Shown piece after piece: positions 1 to 7,414 of a DNA stretch of 22,238 nt (position 1 is its first letter; every line of letters begins with the position of its first letter). The position numbers and the translations under genes are program-made. This DNA is from Minisyncoccota bacterium (GTDB lineage Bacteria; Patescibacteriota; Minisyncoccia; Phycocordibacterales; JAQTLZ01). The stretch spans positions 1 through 22,238 of the forward strand of contig JAQTTF010000010.1 of the NCBI GenBank assembly GCA_028710915.1, given 5' to 3'. The notes under the pieces are model-generated. The model did not search any database, had not been told where the DNA came from, and saw only the letters and a list, made by a program, of their open reading frames with translations.

Positions 1-452
1 ATGAAGAATGTCTCTTAGCGCTTTCACTCGCACAAGCAACAACAATCCTTGATCGAAGCGGACTCGGACTTGAGACCAAAATTGGCGAAGGAGGAGTAAA
101 AGTTTCTGGGGGAGAACGCCAGCGTCTTGCTATCGCCCGAGCGCTCCTTCGCAAGCCCGAACTTATTATATTCGATGAAGCGACCTCAAGCCTCGATTCA
201 ATCACAGAAAAAGAGATCACCAAGACAATTCAGGGTGTCGCGCTCGCTGCTAAAGGAGTAATGCAGATTTTGGTGGCGCATAGGCTCTCAACAATTGCTC
301 ATTCAAAGCATATTTATGTTCTCGAAAAAGGAAAAATTATAGAAGATGGAACTCACGAGTCGCTTCTCAAGAAAAAAGGACTGTATGCCGCTCTTTGGAG
401 GGAGCAAAGCGGTGAGGAGTGGATAAAGGACCCACTCCGCAAGACCTTTTGA
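1..452 (+). CDS. ABC exporter ATP-binding domain, C-terminal part (5' end outside window)
   Basis: The reading frame is already open at base 3 and ends at TGA 450-452, so only the last ~149 residues of a larger protein are present. They show the ABC signature VSGGERQRLAIARAL, the Walker B segment LIIFDEATSSLDS, and the H-loop in VAHRLSTIAHS, followed by the GKIIEDGTHESLL tail typical of exporter nucleotide-binding domains (MsbA/LmrA-like half transporters). Such proteins use ATP to move lipids, peptides or drugs outward across the membrane; the substrate cannot be told because the membrane domain lies upstream of the window. The ATG at 261 is internal and should not be taken as the start. Confident for family, not for substrate. 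Confidence 0.93.
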   Translation, partial: EECLLALSLAQATTILDRSGLGLETKIGEGGVKVSGGERQRLAIARALLRKPELIIFDEATSSLDSITEKEITKTIQGVALAAKGVMQILVAHRLSTIAHSKHIYVLEKGKIIEDGTHESLLKKKGLYAALWREQSGEEWIKDPLRKTF

Positions 453-485
453 GATTTTTTCGAGTTTTGACGAGTTACCCACATT

Positions 486-514
486 TTGACTTTTAAAACA
501 AAACAAATTATCAT
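486..514 (+). promoter_or_regulatory. Sigma-70-type promoter for the 577-891 gene
   Basis: TTGACT (486-491), 17-nt spacer, TATCAT (509-514). Predicted start near 521 leaves a ~55-nt leader carrying a purine-rich ribosome binding site before the ATG at 577. Confidence 0.6.
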
Positions 515-576
515 TGTGCATCTGTTTTTGTAGTTCTTTTTTGGCGGGGAAATTGGAAAAAGGGAGAGGGAAAAGG

Positions 577-891
577 ATGGGGAAAAAAGATTTTCCAGCG
601 CTGTATTTTGTGGACTGGATGGGTGACGAGAATGCTCGAGAAGCCGCTGCTAAGGTCTTGGGCATGACCAGCCAGCCGATTTTCAAAGTTGCCGCTTCTG
701 GTTCAGGATACTGGATGTATCCTGTGAATCATCCGAATCCAGGAGAAGTACAGAGTCTTATGTGTCAGTTGCATGGGTTGCAGAATAGCCATCCAAACAT
801 AAGGCTCTGGAGAGACGATGGCGAGGGGCCTGATTTTTGGGCTCCGGGAGCCGAAGAGCGGCAAAAAGCAAGACTTCTCCCAAAGTCTTGA
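577..891 (+). CDS. Orphan 104-residue protein of unknown function
   Basis: I do not recognise this family. The start at 577 (MGKKDFPALYF) is chosen over the in-frame upstream start at 514 because a strong ribosome binding site (AGGGAGAGGG, 561-570) sits just before it and because 514 falls inside the predicted -10 box. The product is soluble, with no signal peptide or membrane segment, and is rich in aromatic residues (several W, Y and F) and glycines, with a WRDDGEGPDFWAPG stretch near the end. It has its own promoter and a strong terminator at 913-942, so it is probably monocistronic. It looks richer in G+C than the ABC gene and glutaredoxin around it. Reality as a gene is well supported; function is open. 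Confidence 0.65.
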   Translation: MGKKDFPALYFVDWMGDENAREAAAKVLGMTSQPIFKVAASGSGYWMYPVNHPNPGEVQSLMCQLHGLQNSHPNIRLWRDDGEGPDFWAPGAEERQKARLLPKS

Positions 892-912
892 CGGGGTGAA
901 TAAAACGAAAAA

Positions 913-945
913 GGCCGGCTGCGTTCTGCAGCCGGCCGTCTTTTT
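913..945. terminator. Bidirectional intrinsic terminator
   Basis: Perfect 10-bp stem GGCCGGCTGC (913-922) / GCAGCCGGCC (928-937), loop GTTCT, followed by a T-rich run on the plus strand (GTCTTTTTATTTT) and by TTTTT on the minus strand. It serves both the gene ending at 891 and the convergent glutaredoxin ending at 944. Confidence 0.9.
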
Positions 946-1180
946 ATTTTATACCTAATGCCTTACGGAGTTCTGATTCGTTGAATCCAACAATAATTTT
1001 CCCATCAATATCGATAACAGGCACGCCCATTTGGCCTGATTTTTCAACTGCCTCTTTTCGAGCAGCCAAGTCGCTGGCCGCATTTTTGTCGGTATATTTT
1101 ATGCCGTTTGTATCAAAAAATTCTTTTGCCATATGGCAGTAGTGACAGGTGGGAGTTGAGTAAATTATGACGTTTTTCAT
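944..1180 (-). CDS. Glutaredoxin-family thiol-disulfide oxidoreductase
   Basis: A 78-residue thioredoxin-fold protein with the redox motif CHYC at residues 12-15, the cis-proline loop GVPV at about 52-55, and the C-terminal GFNESEL segment of small glutaredoxins (NrdH/YruB-like). It should reduce disulfides in the cytoplasm, either as an electron donor (for example to ribonucleotide reductase) or in general thiol repair; the sequence does not name its partner. Length is normal for the family. The ATG at 1180 follows a good promoter on the minus strand. It is a single gene with a shared terminator, convergent with the 577-891 gene. Confidence 0.9.
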   Translation of the reverse strand: MKNVIIYSTPTCHYCHMAKEFFDTNGIKYTDKNAASDLAARKEAVEKSGQMGVPVIDIDGKIIVGFNESELRKALGIK

Positions 1181-1215
1181 AGATTTTTTAGATGTTTAAA
1201 TGATAAGTATTAACC

Positions 1216-1243
1216 ATTATACCAGAGATGATTTAAGACACAA
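1216..1243 (-). promoter_or_regulatory. Promoter for the glutaredoxin gene
   Basis: On the minus strand TTGTGT (1243-1238), 16-nt spacer, perfect TATAAT (1221-1216). It leaves a ~30-nt A/T-rich leader without an obvious Shine-Dalgarno. Confidence 0.6.
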
Positions 1244-1318
1244 AGTTTTTGGATTATCCACTCGTATTTCTTGGATTTCGGTATATAATTTTTCTCTATT
1301 ATTCTTAATTTTATACCA

Positions 1319-2605
1319 ATGAACCACTCACCATTCAATAACTATCTTGTCAGACTAAAGCAGGCATCGAATTTATTAAAACTTTCGGCAAATGAATTTA
1401 AGAGTCTTTCAACTCCCAACAGAATTCTCGAAAAAACAATTGAAATAAAGCGCGACAATGGGAAAAAAGAAAAACTGAAAGCATATAGGGTTCAATTTAA
1501 TAATGCTCGAGGTCCTTACAAAGGAGGAATTCGTTTTCATCCTTTAGCTGACCTTGATGAAGTAAAGGCCCTCGCGCTTGGAATGGCCGTAAAATGCGCG
1601 GTAGTTGGAATTCCAATGGGTGGAGGCAAAGGAGGAGTGCAATTTGACCCGAAACAATATTCTCCAAAAGAAATCGAGGCGGTTTCTCGCGCATGGATGC
1701 GCGCTATGGCGGAGTATGTCGGAAGCAAAAAAGATATTCCTGCGCCTGATGTATATACAAACGGCCAGATTATGGCATATATGCTTGATGAATATGAGAA
1801 AATTACGGGAGAAAGCGATCCTGGGATGATCACGGGCAAGCCTCTTTCAATCGGTGGAAGTCTTGGACGAGATACGGCTACTGCCCAAGGAGGCGTATAC
1901 GTTCTTGAAGAACTTGTTTCCACGCTTGGTTTGAAGCGAAAGGATCTTCGAGTTGCCGTGCAAGGATTTGGAAACGCGGGATATCACATAGCATCAATTC
2001 TTCATGGGCTCGGCTACAAAATTGTTGGACTTTCCGATAGCAAAGGAGGAATTTGGAGCGCTCGAGGTCTCGATCCAGAGGAAGTAAGCGCTGTCAAAGA
2101 GAAACACCATGCAATCACAGAATTTTATTGCAAAGGTACTGTATGCGACATGGAACGTCTTATGCGCGAGGAAGCAAAAGTTTTCAGCGCCGAAGATTTC
2201 GTAACCTGCGACTGCGATATCTTGATTCCTGCTGCTCTCGATAACGCTATCGATGGCAAAAATGCAAAAAATATCAAAGCAAAGATCATTATGGAACTTG
2301 CAAATGATCCGACTGCGCCCGAAGCTGACTCTATTTTGGCAAAGAAGAAAATAATCGTAATCCCGGACGTTTTGGCAAATGCGGGAGGAGTGACGGTAAG
2401 TTATTTTGAATGGGTGCAAAATATTACTGGACAAAGGTGGAGTGAAGAAGAGGTGCGAGTAAAGTTAAAGCCTATTATGCTTAAAGCTTTTGGCGATGTC
2501 TGGAAAATATCTAAAGAAAAGAAGGTTACGCTTCGCGAAGCGGCTTTCACACTAGCTGTGCAAAGGATCTCGGAGGCTATGAGGGAAAGGGGCGCCTTTT
2601 TGTGA
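1319..2605 (+). CDS. gdhA: Glutamate dehydrogenase (Glu/Leu/Phe/Val family)
   Basis: A 428-residue protein of the hexameric amino-acid dehydrogenase family, which interconverts glutamate and 2-oxoglutarate plus ammonia using NAD(P). Visible landmarks: substrate-binding YKGGIRFHP (67-75), the catalytic lysine loop GIPMGGGKGG (97-106), PAPDVYT with the conserved Asp (~144), and a Rossmann glycine motif GFGNAG (216-221). Length is typical of the ~420-residue bacterial/archaeal type. A TATAAT box at 1284-1289 gives a short leader with no clear Shine-Dalgarno. The HAD phosphatase begins 12 bases after its stop, so they are probably co-transcribed. It links carbon and nitrogen metabolism, one of few central-metabolism genes here. 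Cofactor preference cannot be read reliably. Confidence 0.96.
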   Translation: MNHSPFNNYLVRLKQASNLLKLSANEFKSLSTPNRILEKTIEIKRDNGKKEKLKAYRVQFNNARGPYKGGIRFHPLADLDEVKALALGMAVKCAVVGIPMGGGKGGVQFDPKQYSPKEIEAVSRAWMRAMAEYVGSKKDIPAPDVYTNGQIMAYMLDEYEKITGESDPGMITGKPLSIGGSLGRDTATAQGGVYVLEELVSTLGLKRKDLRVAVQGFGNAGYHIASILHGLGYKIVGLSDSKGGIWSARGLDPEEVSAVKEKHHAITEFYCKGTVCDMERLMREEAKVFSAEDFVTCDCDILIPAALDNAIDGKNAKNIKAKIIMELANDPTAPEADSILAKKKIIVIPDVLANAGGVTVSYFEWVQNITGQRWSEEEVRVKLKPIMLKAFGDVWKISKEKKVTLREAAFTLAVQRISEAMRERGAFL

Positions 2606-2617
2606 TAGGATTGGGAG

Positions 2618-3310
2618 ATGAATACCCCCCGGAAAGTGGCAATTTTTGATGTAGATGGGACAATATTCCGTTCTAGTCTTCTCATCGAATTGGTAGAAAT
2701 CCTCATAGAAAAGGGTCTTTTTCAGGAATCTGTACGCGGAGAGTATGAACGCGAACGAAAACATTGGCTCGAAAGAAAAGGCGATTATGAGTCTTACATT
2801 GGAGCTATTGTGAAAGTGTTTGTCGCTCACATAAAAGGTGTTTCTTACAAAGATTTCGATGAGGTGACTACAGAAGTCATCCAGAGGCACAAAGATAAGG
2901 TCTATCGATTTACCCGCGATCTGTTAAAAGATTTAAAAAAGAAAGGATACTATCTTCTAGCAATTTCTCATTCGCCAAAAACCATTCTTGATAAATTCTG
3001 TATTCCTCTCGGTTTTGATAAGGTATACGGCAGAATATACGAGACTGGTCCGACTGATAAGCTCACAGGAGGCGTTGTCGACGAACATCTTATCAGCAAT
3101 AAAGCGAATATTGTGCGAAGAGCCGTACTCAAGGAAAACCTCACTCTGGAAAATTCTGTCGGGGTTGGCGATACTGAAAGCGACATTCCTTTCTTAGAAA
3201 TGGTTGCCAAGCCTATCTGTTTCAATCCAAACGCCAGACTTTATAAACAGGCAAAACGCGCAAAATGGAGAGTGGTCGTTGAAAGGAAAGACGTAATTTA
3301 TGAGATTTGA
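2618..3310 (+). CDS. HAD-superfamily hydrolase, subfamily IB (SerB-like phosphatase)
   Basis: A 230-residue protein with all HAD motifs: motif I FDVDGT (Asp11 nucleophile, Asp13 acid/base), motif II serine in AISHSPKT, a conserved lysine (SNKANIVRR), and motif III/IV GVGDTESDIPFLE. The helical cap between motifs I and II is that of subfamily IB, which includes phosphoserine phosphatase and lyso-phospholipid phosphatases; the exact substrate is unknown. A GGGAG ribosome binding site lies just before the ATG at 2618. It follows gdhA by 12 bases, suggesting one transcript, though a functional link is not obvious. Confidence 0.92.
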   Translation: MNTPRKVAIFDVDGTIFRSSLLIELVEILIEKGLFQESVRGEYERERKHWLERKGDYESYIGAIVKVFVAHIKGVSYKDFDEVTTEVIQRHKDKVYRFTRDLLKDLKKKGYYLLAISHSPKTILDKFCIPLGFDKVYGRIYETGPTDKLTGGVVDEHLISNKANIVRRAVLKENLTLENSVGVGDTESDIPFLEMVAKPICFNPNARLYKQAKRAKWRVVVERKDVIYEI

Positions 3311-3367
3311 TAGGATTATATTACTACGCAGAAATTGTCACATAATTAAATTTTTTCCGTTATATAT

Positions 3368-3955
3368 ATGAGACGCACAGAGGATGAAAATACACGCGCT
3401 CTTCTCGAAGATGCAAAAGGGGGAGACAAACACGCTTTCGAGGAGATATACCGACTTTTTTTTATGCCCGTCTATCGTTACGTGTATCTTCGGGTGAAAG
3501 ACAAAAAGTTAGTTGAAATGCTTACTCAAGATGTTTTCATAAAAGTGTACAGCTCAATCGGCACACTTGAATCGAGAGGAGCATCCCCGCTTTCTTTCTT
3601 CTTTACTGTTGCAAGAAATACCATAATCGATCACTGGAGAAAGGACAGGAATCAAATTTCTTTTGGAAAAGAGGATCTGATGCTTGTCGTTCCCGATACT
3701 GGTGATAATCCTTCAGAGTCTTTCGAAAAAGAAGAAACCAAAGCTCTTCTTTATAAAGCGATCAACATGCTGAAGCAGGATGAACGAGAAGCAATCTCTA
3801 TGCGATTCTTGAATGAAATTCCAAATAAAGAGATTGCCAAGCATATGGAAAGAACCGAAGAGTCAGTCAGACAGCTTCAATCGCGCGGTCTGAAGTCATT
3901 ACGGTCAATTCTTCTCTCTTTATCAAAAGAGGAATCTGCAGAGGCTAAGACGTAA
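3368..3955 (+). CDS. ECF-type RNA polymerase sigma factor
   Basis: A 195-residue sigma-70 family protein with only regions 2 and 4, the arrangement of extracytoplasmic-function sigma factors. Region 2 (about 24-95) contains AFEEIYRLFFMPVYRYVY and the LTQDVFIKVY core-binding segment; region 4 (about 127-180) has the DEREAISMRFLNEIPNKEIA helix-turn-helix. It should direct RNA polymerase to a small regulon. The ATG follows a TATATAT run directly, so the message may be almost leaderless. It heads a three-gene operon with a membrane protein 3 bases downstream and a secreted protein overlapping that one, the usual genetic layout of a sigma factor with a membrane regulator. Confidence 0.93.
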   Translation: MRRTEDENTRALLEDAKGGDKHAFEEIYRLFFMPVYRYVYLRVKDKKLVEMLTQDVFIKVYSSIGTLESRGASPLSFFFTVARNTIIDHWRKDRNQISFGKEDLMLVVPDTGDNPSESFEKEETKALLYKAINMLKQDEREAISMRFLNEIPNKEIAKHMERTEESVRQLQSRGLKSLRSILLSLSKEESAEAKT

Positions 3956-3958
3956 AAA

Positions 3959-4585
3959 ATGAAAAAAGAAATTGATGAAAATTTAATAGCGAAAGCCCTG
4001 GAAATGCACGAGATGGGCAAAACAAAGCAGGAAATTACTTCTCGGCTTGTTCCAAATGGAAATACGCAGGAATTAGAGGAAATATTGGACTGTCTAGCGT
4101 GGGTTGAAACTGAAGGGAAGAGTATTTCTCCATCTCCTCTTCTTCTTCGCACTATTCTTGGCCATGTTCCGCATATCGAGAAAAAACAGGAAAAAGAAGC
4201 TTCGTCTGCTCCAATTCCAGCGGCAAAACCCAAAGAGATGGTAAAAGACAGTGCACAAAATGCATCTACGGCAAAAAATAGCGCTTCGATGAACAAAAAA
4301 CTCTTCTTCCCGATCGGAGCCTTTGCTTTAGTTCTGTTCCTCTTTTTCTTTTTCCGAGGAGGAAGCACCCCAATCAGCACTTCTCCTTCCACCGACGTAA
4401 CCTCTTCTCGTTCTTCTGCGCTCTCAACAAATCCCGTAACCGTAGACGATATCTTTGTCGGGCTTGATAACGAAACAGATAATGAGCTGACAAACGTAAC
4501 AGCAGCGCTGGATTCTACTAATGAACAGATTTCTCCGGATCAGCTTTTAGACACAACGCCGATTGCAACTAACAATGAAATATAA
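3959..4585 (+). CDS. Single-pass membrane protein, possible anti-sigma factor
   Basis: A 208-residue protein. Residues 1-75 are charged and helical, residues ~114-132 form one strongly hydrophobic membrane segment (LFFPIGAFALVLFLFFFF), and the last ~75 residues are a Ser/Thr/Asp-rich tail. With positive residues before the segment the N-terminus should be cytoplasmic and the tail outside. This topology, plus its position 3 bases after an ECF sigma gene, suggests an anti-sigma factor holding the sigma at the membrane; that role is inferred from context, since no zinc-type HxxxCxxC anti-sigma motif is visible. Its stop overlaps the next gene by 11 bases, implying coupled translation. Confidence 0.8.
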   Translation: MKKEIDENLIAKALEMHEMGKTKQEITSRLVPNGNTQELEEILDCLAWVETEGKSISPSPLLLRTILGHVPHIEKKQEKEASSAPIPAAKPKEMVKDSAQNASTAKNSASMNKKLFFPIGAFALVLFLFFFFRGGSTPISTSPSTDVTSSRSSALSTNPVTVDDIFVGLDNETDNELTNVTAALDSTNEQISPDQLLDTTPIATNNEI

Positions 4586-5336
4586 TATATTCAAAAAAAT
4601 AATATGGAGCGCGCTGCTTCTCTCAACAGTTTTTTCTCCTGTGTTGCTTTCGGCAGAAACTGCTTCAACGACTCCAGACACAGGAAAGGGAATTTGCGTT
4701 CAAATTTCTGCCTGGAGTGAGAAAAAGATGGCCGCGGTATTGGATAAGCAGACAAAATTTGAAGCAAACTATGCTCTTGAGTTGAAAAAACAGCAAGATA
4801 AGCAAACGGCGGCCGACACCATACTCCAAAATGAGAGAGACGCAGCAGATCAGGCGTTTCAGAGAGAAGTATCTACTTTATCTTCACAGGCCTCTTCCAC
4901 TGCAGAAGTGCAGGCAATCACCGCATTTCAAAATAGCGTAGAGTCTGCGCGCAATATCCGAAAAGCTGGGATTGATGCAGCAATCAAAGCCTTTCGGGAT
5001 GGAGTATCGGCAGCTTTGGATTTGAGAAAAGCTACTATTGACACAGCGATCTTAAATTTCCAGACTTCTATAAAAACAGCTCTCGATAAAGCGCAGGCAG
5101 ATTGTATGAATTCCGTGGCCGGAGAGACAATCCGAGCAAATCTGAAACTTGCATTCGATACCGCACAGCAAAAATTATTGGCAGACAAACTTTCTGCAAT
5201 CAAAATAGGAGCATCTGCAGATAGTCTCACAAAAATTCGCCGAGACAGCATAAAAAAGATTCTCTCCGATTATAAAGTGGCTATTCGTAAAGCAAAAGTT
5301 GATCTCCGAATAGTATTTCCAGCAAAGAAGAAGTAG
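4575..5336 (+). CDS. Secreted helical/coiled-coil protein in ECF sigma operon
   Basis: A 253-residue protein starting at ATG 4575 (MKYNIFKKIIW); an in-frame TTG at 4563 is less likely. The N-terminus is a signal peptide with a lysine-rich head, a hydrophobic core and a likely cut after LLSAE or nearby. The rest is almost entirely charged, Ala/Lys/Gln-rich helix with no cysteine cluster or membrane anchor, predicted to form long coiled coils. Spaced repeats of similar segments occur (for example RKAGIDAAIKAF and RKATIDTAILNF). It overlaps the putative anti-sigma gene by 11 bases and is probably co-regulated by the sigma factor, perhaps as an envelope-stress or surface component. I do not recognise a named family. 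Confidence 0.8.
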   Translation: MKYNIFKKIIWSALLLSTVFSPVLLSAETASTTPDTGKGICVQISAWSEKKMAAVLDKQTKFEANYALELKKQQDKQTAADTILQNERDAADQAFQREVSTLSSQASSTAEVQAITAFQNSVESARNIRKAGIDAAIKAFRDGVSAALDLRKATIDTAILNFQTSIKTALDKAQADCMNSVAGETIRANLKLAFDTAQQKLLADKLSAIKIGASADSLTKIRRDSIKKILSDYKVAIRKAKVDLRIVFPAKKK

Positions 5337-5355
5337 AGATACAAAAAGCCTTTGT

Positions 5356-5399
5356 TATACCCAGGCACTAACTTTCCAAAAAGTTAATGCCTGGGTATA
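5356..5399. repeat. Long inverted repeat between sigma operon and EamA gene
   Basis: Arms 5356-5375 and 5380-5399 are complementary over 20 bp with one C/T difference (a G-U pair in one RNA strand), loop CCAA. No T-run follows, so it is not a classical terminator; the right arm holds the TATACT -10 box of the next gene. Confidence 0.85.
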
Positions 5400-5401
5400 C
5401 T
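5373..5401 (+). promoter_or_regulatory. Probable promoter of EamA gene, inside the inverted repeat
   Basis: TTTCCA (5373-5378), 17-nt spacer, TATACT (5396-5401). The predicted start falls on or next to the ATG at 5408, giving a leaderless message. Confidence 0.5.
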
Positions 5402-5407
5402 TTATAC

Positions 5408-6286
5408 ATGCAGAATTCCCTCGGAGTTCTTTTGTCGGTGTGCACTCTTCTTTTGTGGGGTGTTGGTGACTTTTATATCCAGAGATCAACTCGGCTCGTA
5501 GGAATCTGGAAATCTCTTTTTTTCATAAGCCTATTTGGAATGGTTCTTGAATTGCCATTTGTGTGGAGGGATATTCAAGCTCTTTTTCTTACTCCCCAAG
5601 CCTTGCTTCTTTTGATTATCTTAGGAACAACTGTCTTTCTCGCGGCGCTTCTTGATTTTGAAGCTCTGAAACGCGGGAAAATCGCTGTCGTAGAGCCTGT
5701 ATTCGGCTTAGGAATTCCATTTACAGTATTTCTAGCGACTTTTTCTGGCCATGACATATTGAGCGCCTCGCAGTTTTTCCTTATCACTATCATCTTTGTC
5801 GGAATACTCCTTTCTGTGATGGTGAAGGGTTCTTTTCATTACGATCGGATTATTTGGGAAAAAGGAGTATTCATCGCCATCTTGGGAACTTTGGCAATGT
5901 CGCTTACCAATTTTCTTACCGGAATAGGGAGCCAGCTCATTTCTCCTCTTATGACTATCTGGTTTATCAATTTTTTCCTCACTGTCACCACCTTAGTGTA
6001 CCTTTTTGCTAAGGGCGAATGGAGAAGCTTGCCCAGAGATCTGGAAAAACACACAAAAGTTATTCTTGAAGAAAGTCTTTTTGATAATATCGCTTGGCTT
6101 TCTTATGCATTTGCAATGACGATTATCCCGATCAGTATTGTTACTTCTATAAGCGAGGGCTACATCGTGCTGACCGTGCTTCTCGGCGTTTCAGTGAATA
6201 AAGAAACTTTAAACCGGCATCAAATACTTGGAACCATTCTTGCTGTCCTTGGCGTCGTCTTTCTCGCTTTGACAGTAACGAGTTAG
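5408..6286 (+). CDS. EamA/DMT-family membrane transporter
   Basis: A 292-residue integral membrane protein of about ten hydrophobic helices arranged as two similar halves, as in drug/metabolite transporters (EamA). Start 5408 (MQNSLGVLLSVCTLLLWG) is chosen over the in-frame ATG at 5387, which lies inside the upstream hairpin and before the predicted transcription start. The first helix with the LLLWGVGDFYIQR signature and the late ISEGYIVLTVLLG/GTILAVLGVVFLAL segments fit the family. The substrate is unknown; relatives export amino acids, nucleosides or sugars. Four bases separate it from the next membrane protein, so they share a transcript. Confidence 0.88.
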   Translation: MQNSLGVLLSVCTLLLWGVGDFYIQRSTRLVGIWKSLFFISLFGMVLELPFVWRDIQALFLTPQALLLLIILGTTVFLAALLDFEALKRGKIAVVEPVFGLGIPFTVFLATFSGHDILSASQFFLITIIFVGILLSVMVKGSFHYDRIIWEKGVFIAILGTLAMSLTNFLTGIGSQLISPLMTIWFINFFLTVTTLVYLFAKGEWRSLPRDLEKHTKVILEESLFDNIAWLSYAFAMTIIPISIVTSISEGYIVLTVLLGVSVNKETLNRHQILGTILAVLGVVFLALTVTS

Positions 6287-6289
6287 TTT

Positions 6290-6934
6290 ATGATCCATAT
6301 TCTTATAGCTTCTCTTGGGTTTCTATTTTTTCTCGGAATTGCTGAAATAGCAAAGCAGCTTTTCCAATTTCCGGCGGATCTCACAAGAAAAATCGCTCAT
6401 ATGCTCTCTGGCGTATATGCTTTCTTCTTGCCTTATTACCTGACACGCGATGAACTGATTCTTCTTTCGATCTTATTCGTGTTTATTCTCTTTATTACAA
6501 AGACGTTTCGGATGTTTGAAAGCATTCACGGTGTTTCCCGAAAAACTCATGGTGAAATCTACTTTCCGCTTTCTTTGGGGTTTCTCGCATACTTTTTTCT
6601 GCCGGAGCATCTTCTCGCCGCTCAATTCGGACTTCTCGTCCTTGGTTTTTCCGATGCAATAGCAAGTATCGTTGGGATTGAATACGGTTCGCATACGGTA
6701 TTTATTTGGGGGCATAAAAAAAGTATCGAGGGAAGCGCCGCTTTCTTGATCACGACAATATTTCTCATCGTTATTTTCCTTCCCTCAAGTTCGTTTCTTC
6801 TTTATTCGATAGGCCTTTTAGGAGCAATCGCTCTTACTTTTGTAGAACTTTTCTCTATCCGAGGACTCGATAATTTCTTTCTACCCATTCTTGGCGCTTC
6901 TTTCTTCCAATATATTCTTCTTGCTTTACGCTAG
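6290..6934 (+). CDS. Dolichol/phytol/diacylglycerol kinase-like membrane protein (SEC59/VTE5 family)
   Basis: A 214-residue polytopic membrane protein with the conserved blocks of CTP-dependent polyprenol or diacylglycerol kinases: RKIAHMLSG near residue 33, GEIYFPLSLG near 83, GFSDAIASIVG near 120, and KSIEGSAAF near 142, then ELFSIRGLDNFFLP. These enzymes phosphorylate a lipid alcohol with CTP. The family also resembles phosphatidate cytidylyltransferase, which is the main alternative. In a bacterium with few lipid genes it may salvage isoprenoid or glycerolipid precursors taken up from a host. Start ATG 6290 follows the EamA stop by 3-4 bases. Confidence 0.83.
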   Translation: MIHILIASLGFLFFLGIAEIAKQLFQFPADLTRKIAHMLSGVYAFFLPYYLTRDELILLSILFVFILFITKTFRMFESIHGVSRKTHGEIYFPLSLGFLAYFFLPEHLLAAQFGLLVLGFSDAIASIVGIEYGSHTVFIWGHKKSIEGSAAFLITTIFLIVIFLPSSSFLLYSIGLLGAIALTFVELFSIRGLDNFFLPILGASFFQYILLALR

Positions 6935-6984
6935 TGAGAGGAATAGACTAATAGGGTATTTATTAGTAGCACTCTAAAATATCT

Positions 6985-7368
6985 ATGGATTTACTATTGC
7001 TTTTGGGAAGGGTTTTATTTGGGGGATTTTTCCTCTACAATGCTTTCAATCATTTTACAAAGGCGAATATGATGACTGCATATACGGCTTCTAAGCATGT
7101 TCCAAGCCCCAAACTGGCTGTTTATGCCACGGGTCTTCTCCTCTTCTTAGGAGGAACCGGTGTTCTTTTAGGAATTTCGCCAGAATGGGCTTTACTATGT
7201 CTTCTTGTCTTCTTGGTTCCTGTTACTTTCATTATGCATCAATTCTGGAGAGAAACTGATCCAATGCAAAGAATGGTTCAGACAATACAATTCACGAAAA
7301 ATGTAGCTCTTATCGGAGCGGTACTTATGATGCTTTCTCTTTCAACCCCCTGGCCAATTTCATTCTAG
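6985..7368 (+). CDS. DoxX-family membrane protein
   Basis: A 127-residue protein with four hydrophobic helices and the DoxX fingerprint: LLLLGRVLFGGFFLYNAFNHF at the start, a GLLLFLGGTGVLLG second helix, and FTKNVALIGAVLMML at the end. DoxX proteins sit in the cytoplasmic membrane and have been linked to redox balance, but their reaction is not settled. TAAAAT (6975-6980) lies only four bases before the ATG, so the message probably lacks a leader. A strong terminator follows at 7382-7410. Confidence 0.88.
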   Translation: MDLLLLLGRVLFGGFFLYNAFNHFTKANMMTAYTASKHVPSPKLAVYATGLLLFLGGTGVLLGISPEWALLCLLVFLVPVTFIMHQFWRETDPMQRMVQTIQFTKNVALIGAVLMMLSLSTPWPISF

Positions 7369-7381
7369 TATTTATTCAAAC

Positions 7382-7410
7382 AAAAAATCCTCTTGTTAAG
7401 AGGATTTTTT
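7382..7410. terminator. Bidirectional terminator between DoxX and LOG genes
   Basis: Perfect 13-bp stem AAAAAATCCTCTT (7382-7394) / AAGAGGATTTTTT (7398-7410), loop GTT. The A- and T-runs give a usable T-tract on both strands for the convergent genes. Confidence 0.92.
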
Positions 7411-7414
7411 GTTC

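Noticed and set aside
5387..5407. Upstream ATG as start of the EamA gene
   Set aside because: It lies inside the hairpin and before the predicted transcription start; ATG 5408 gives a proper first membrane helix.
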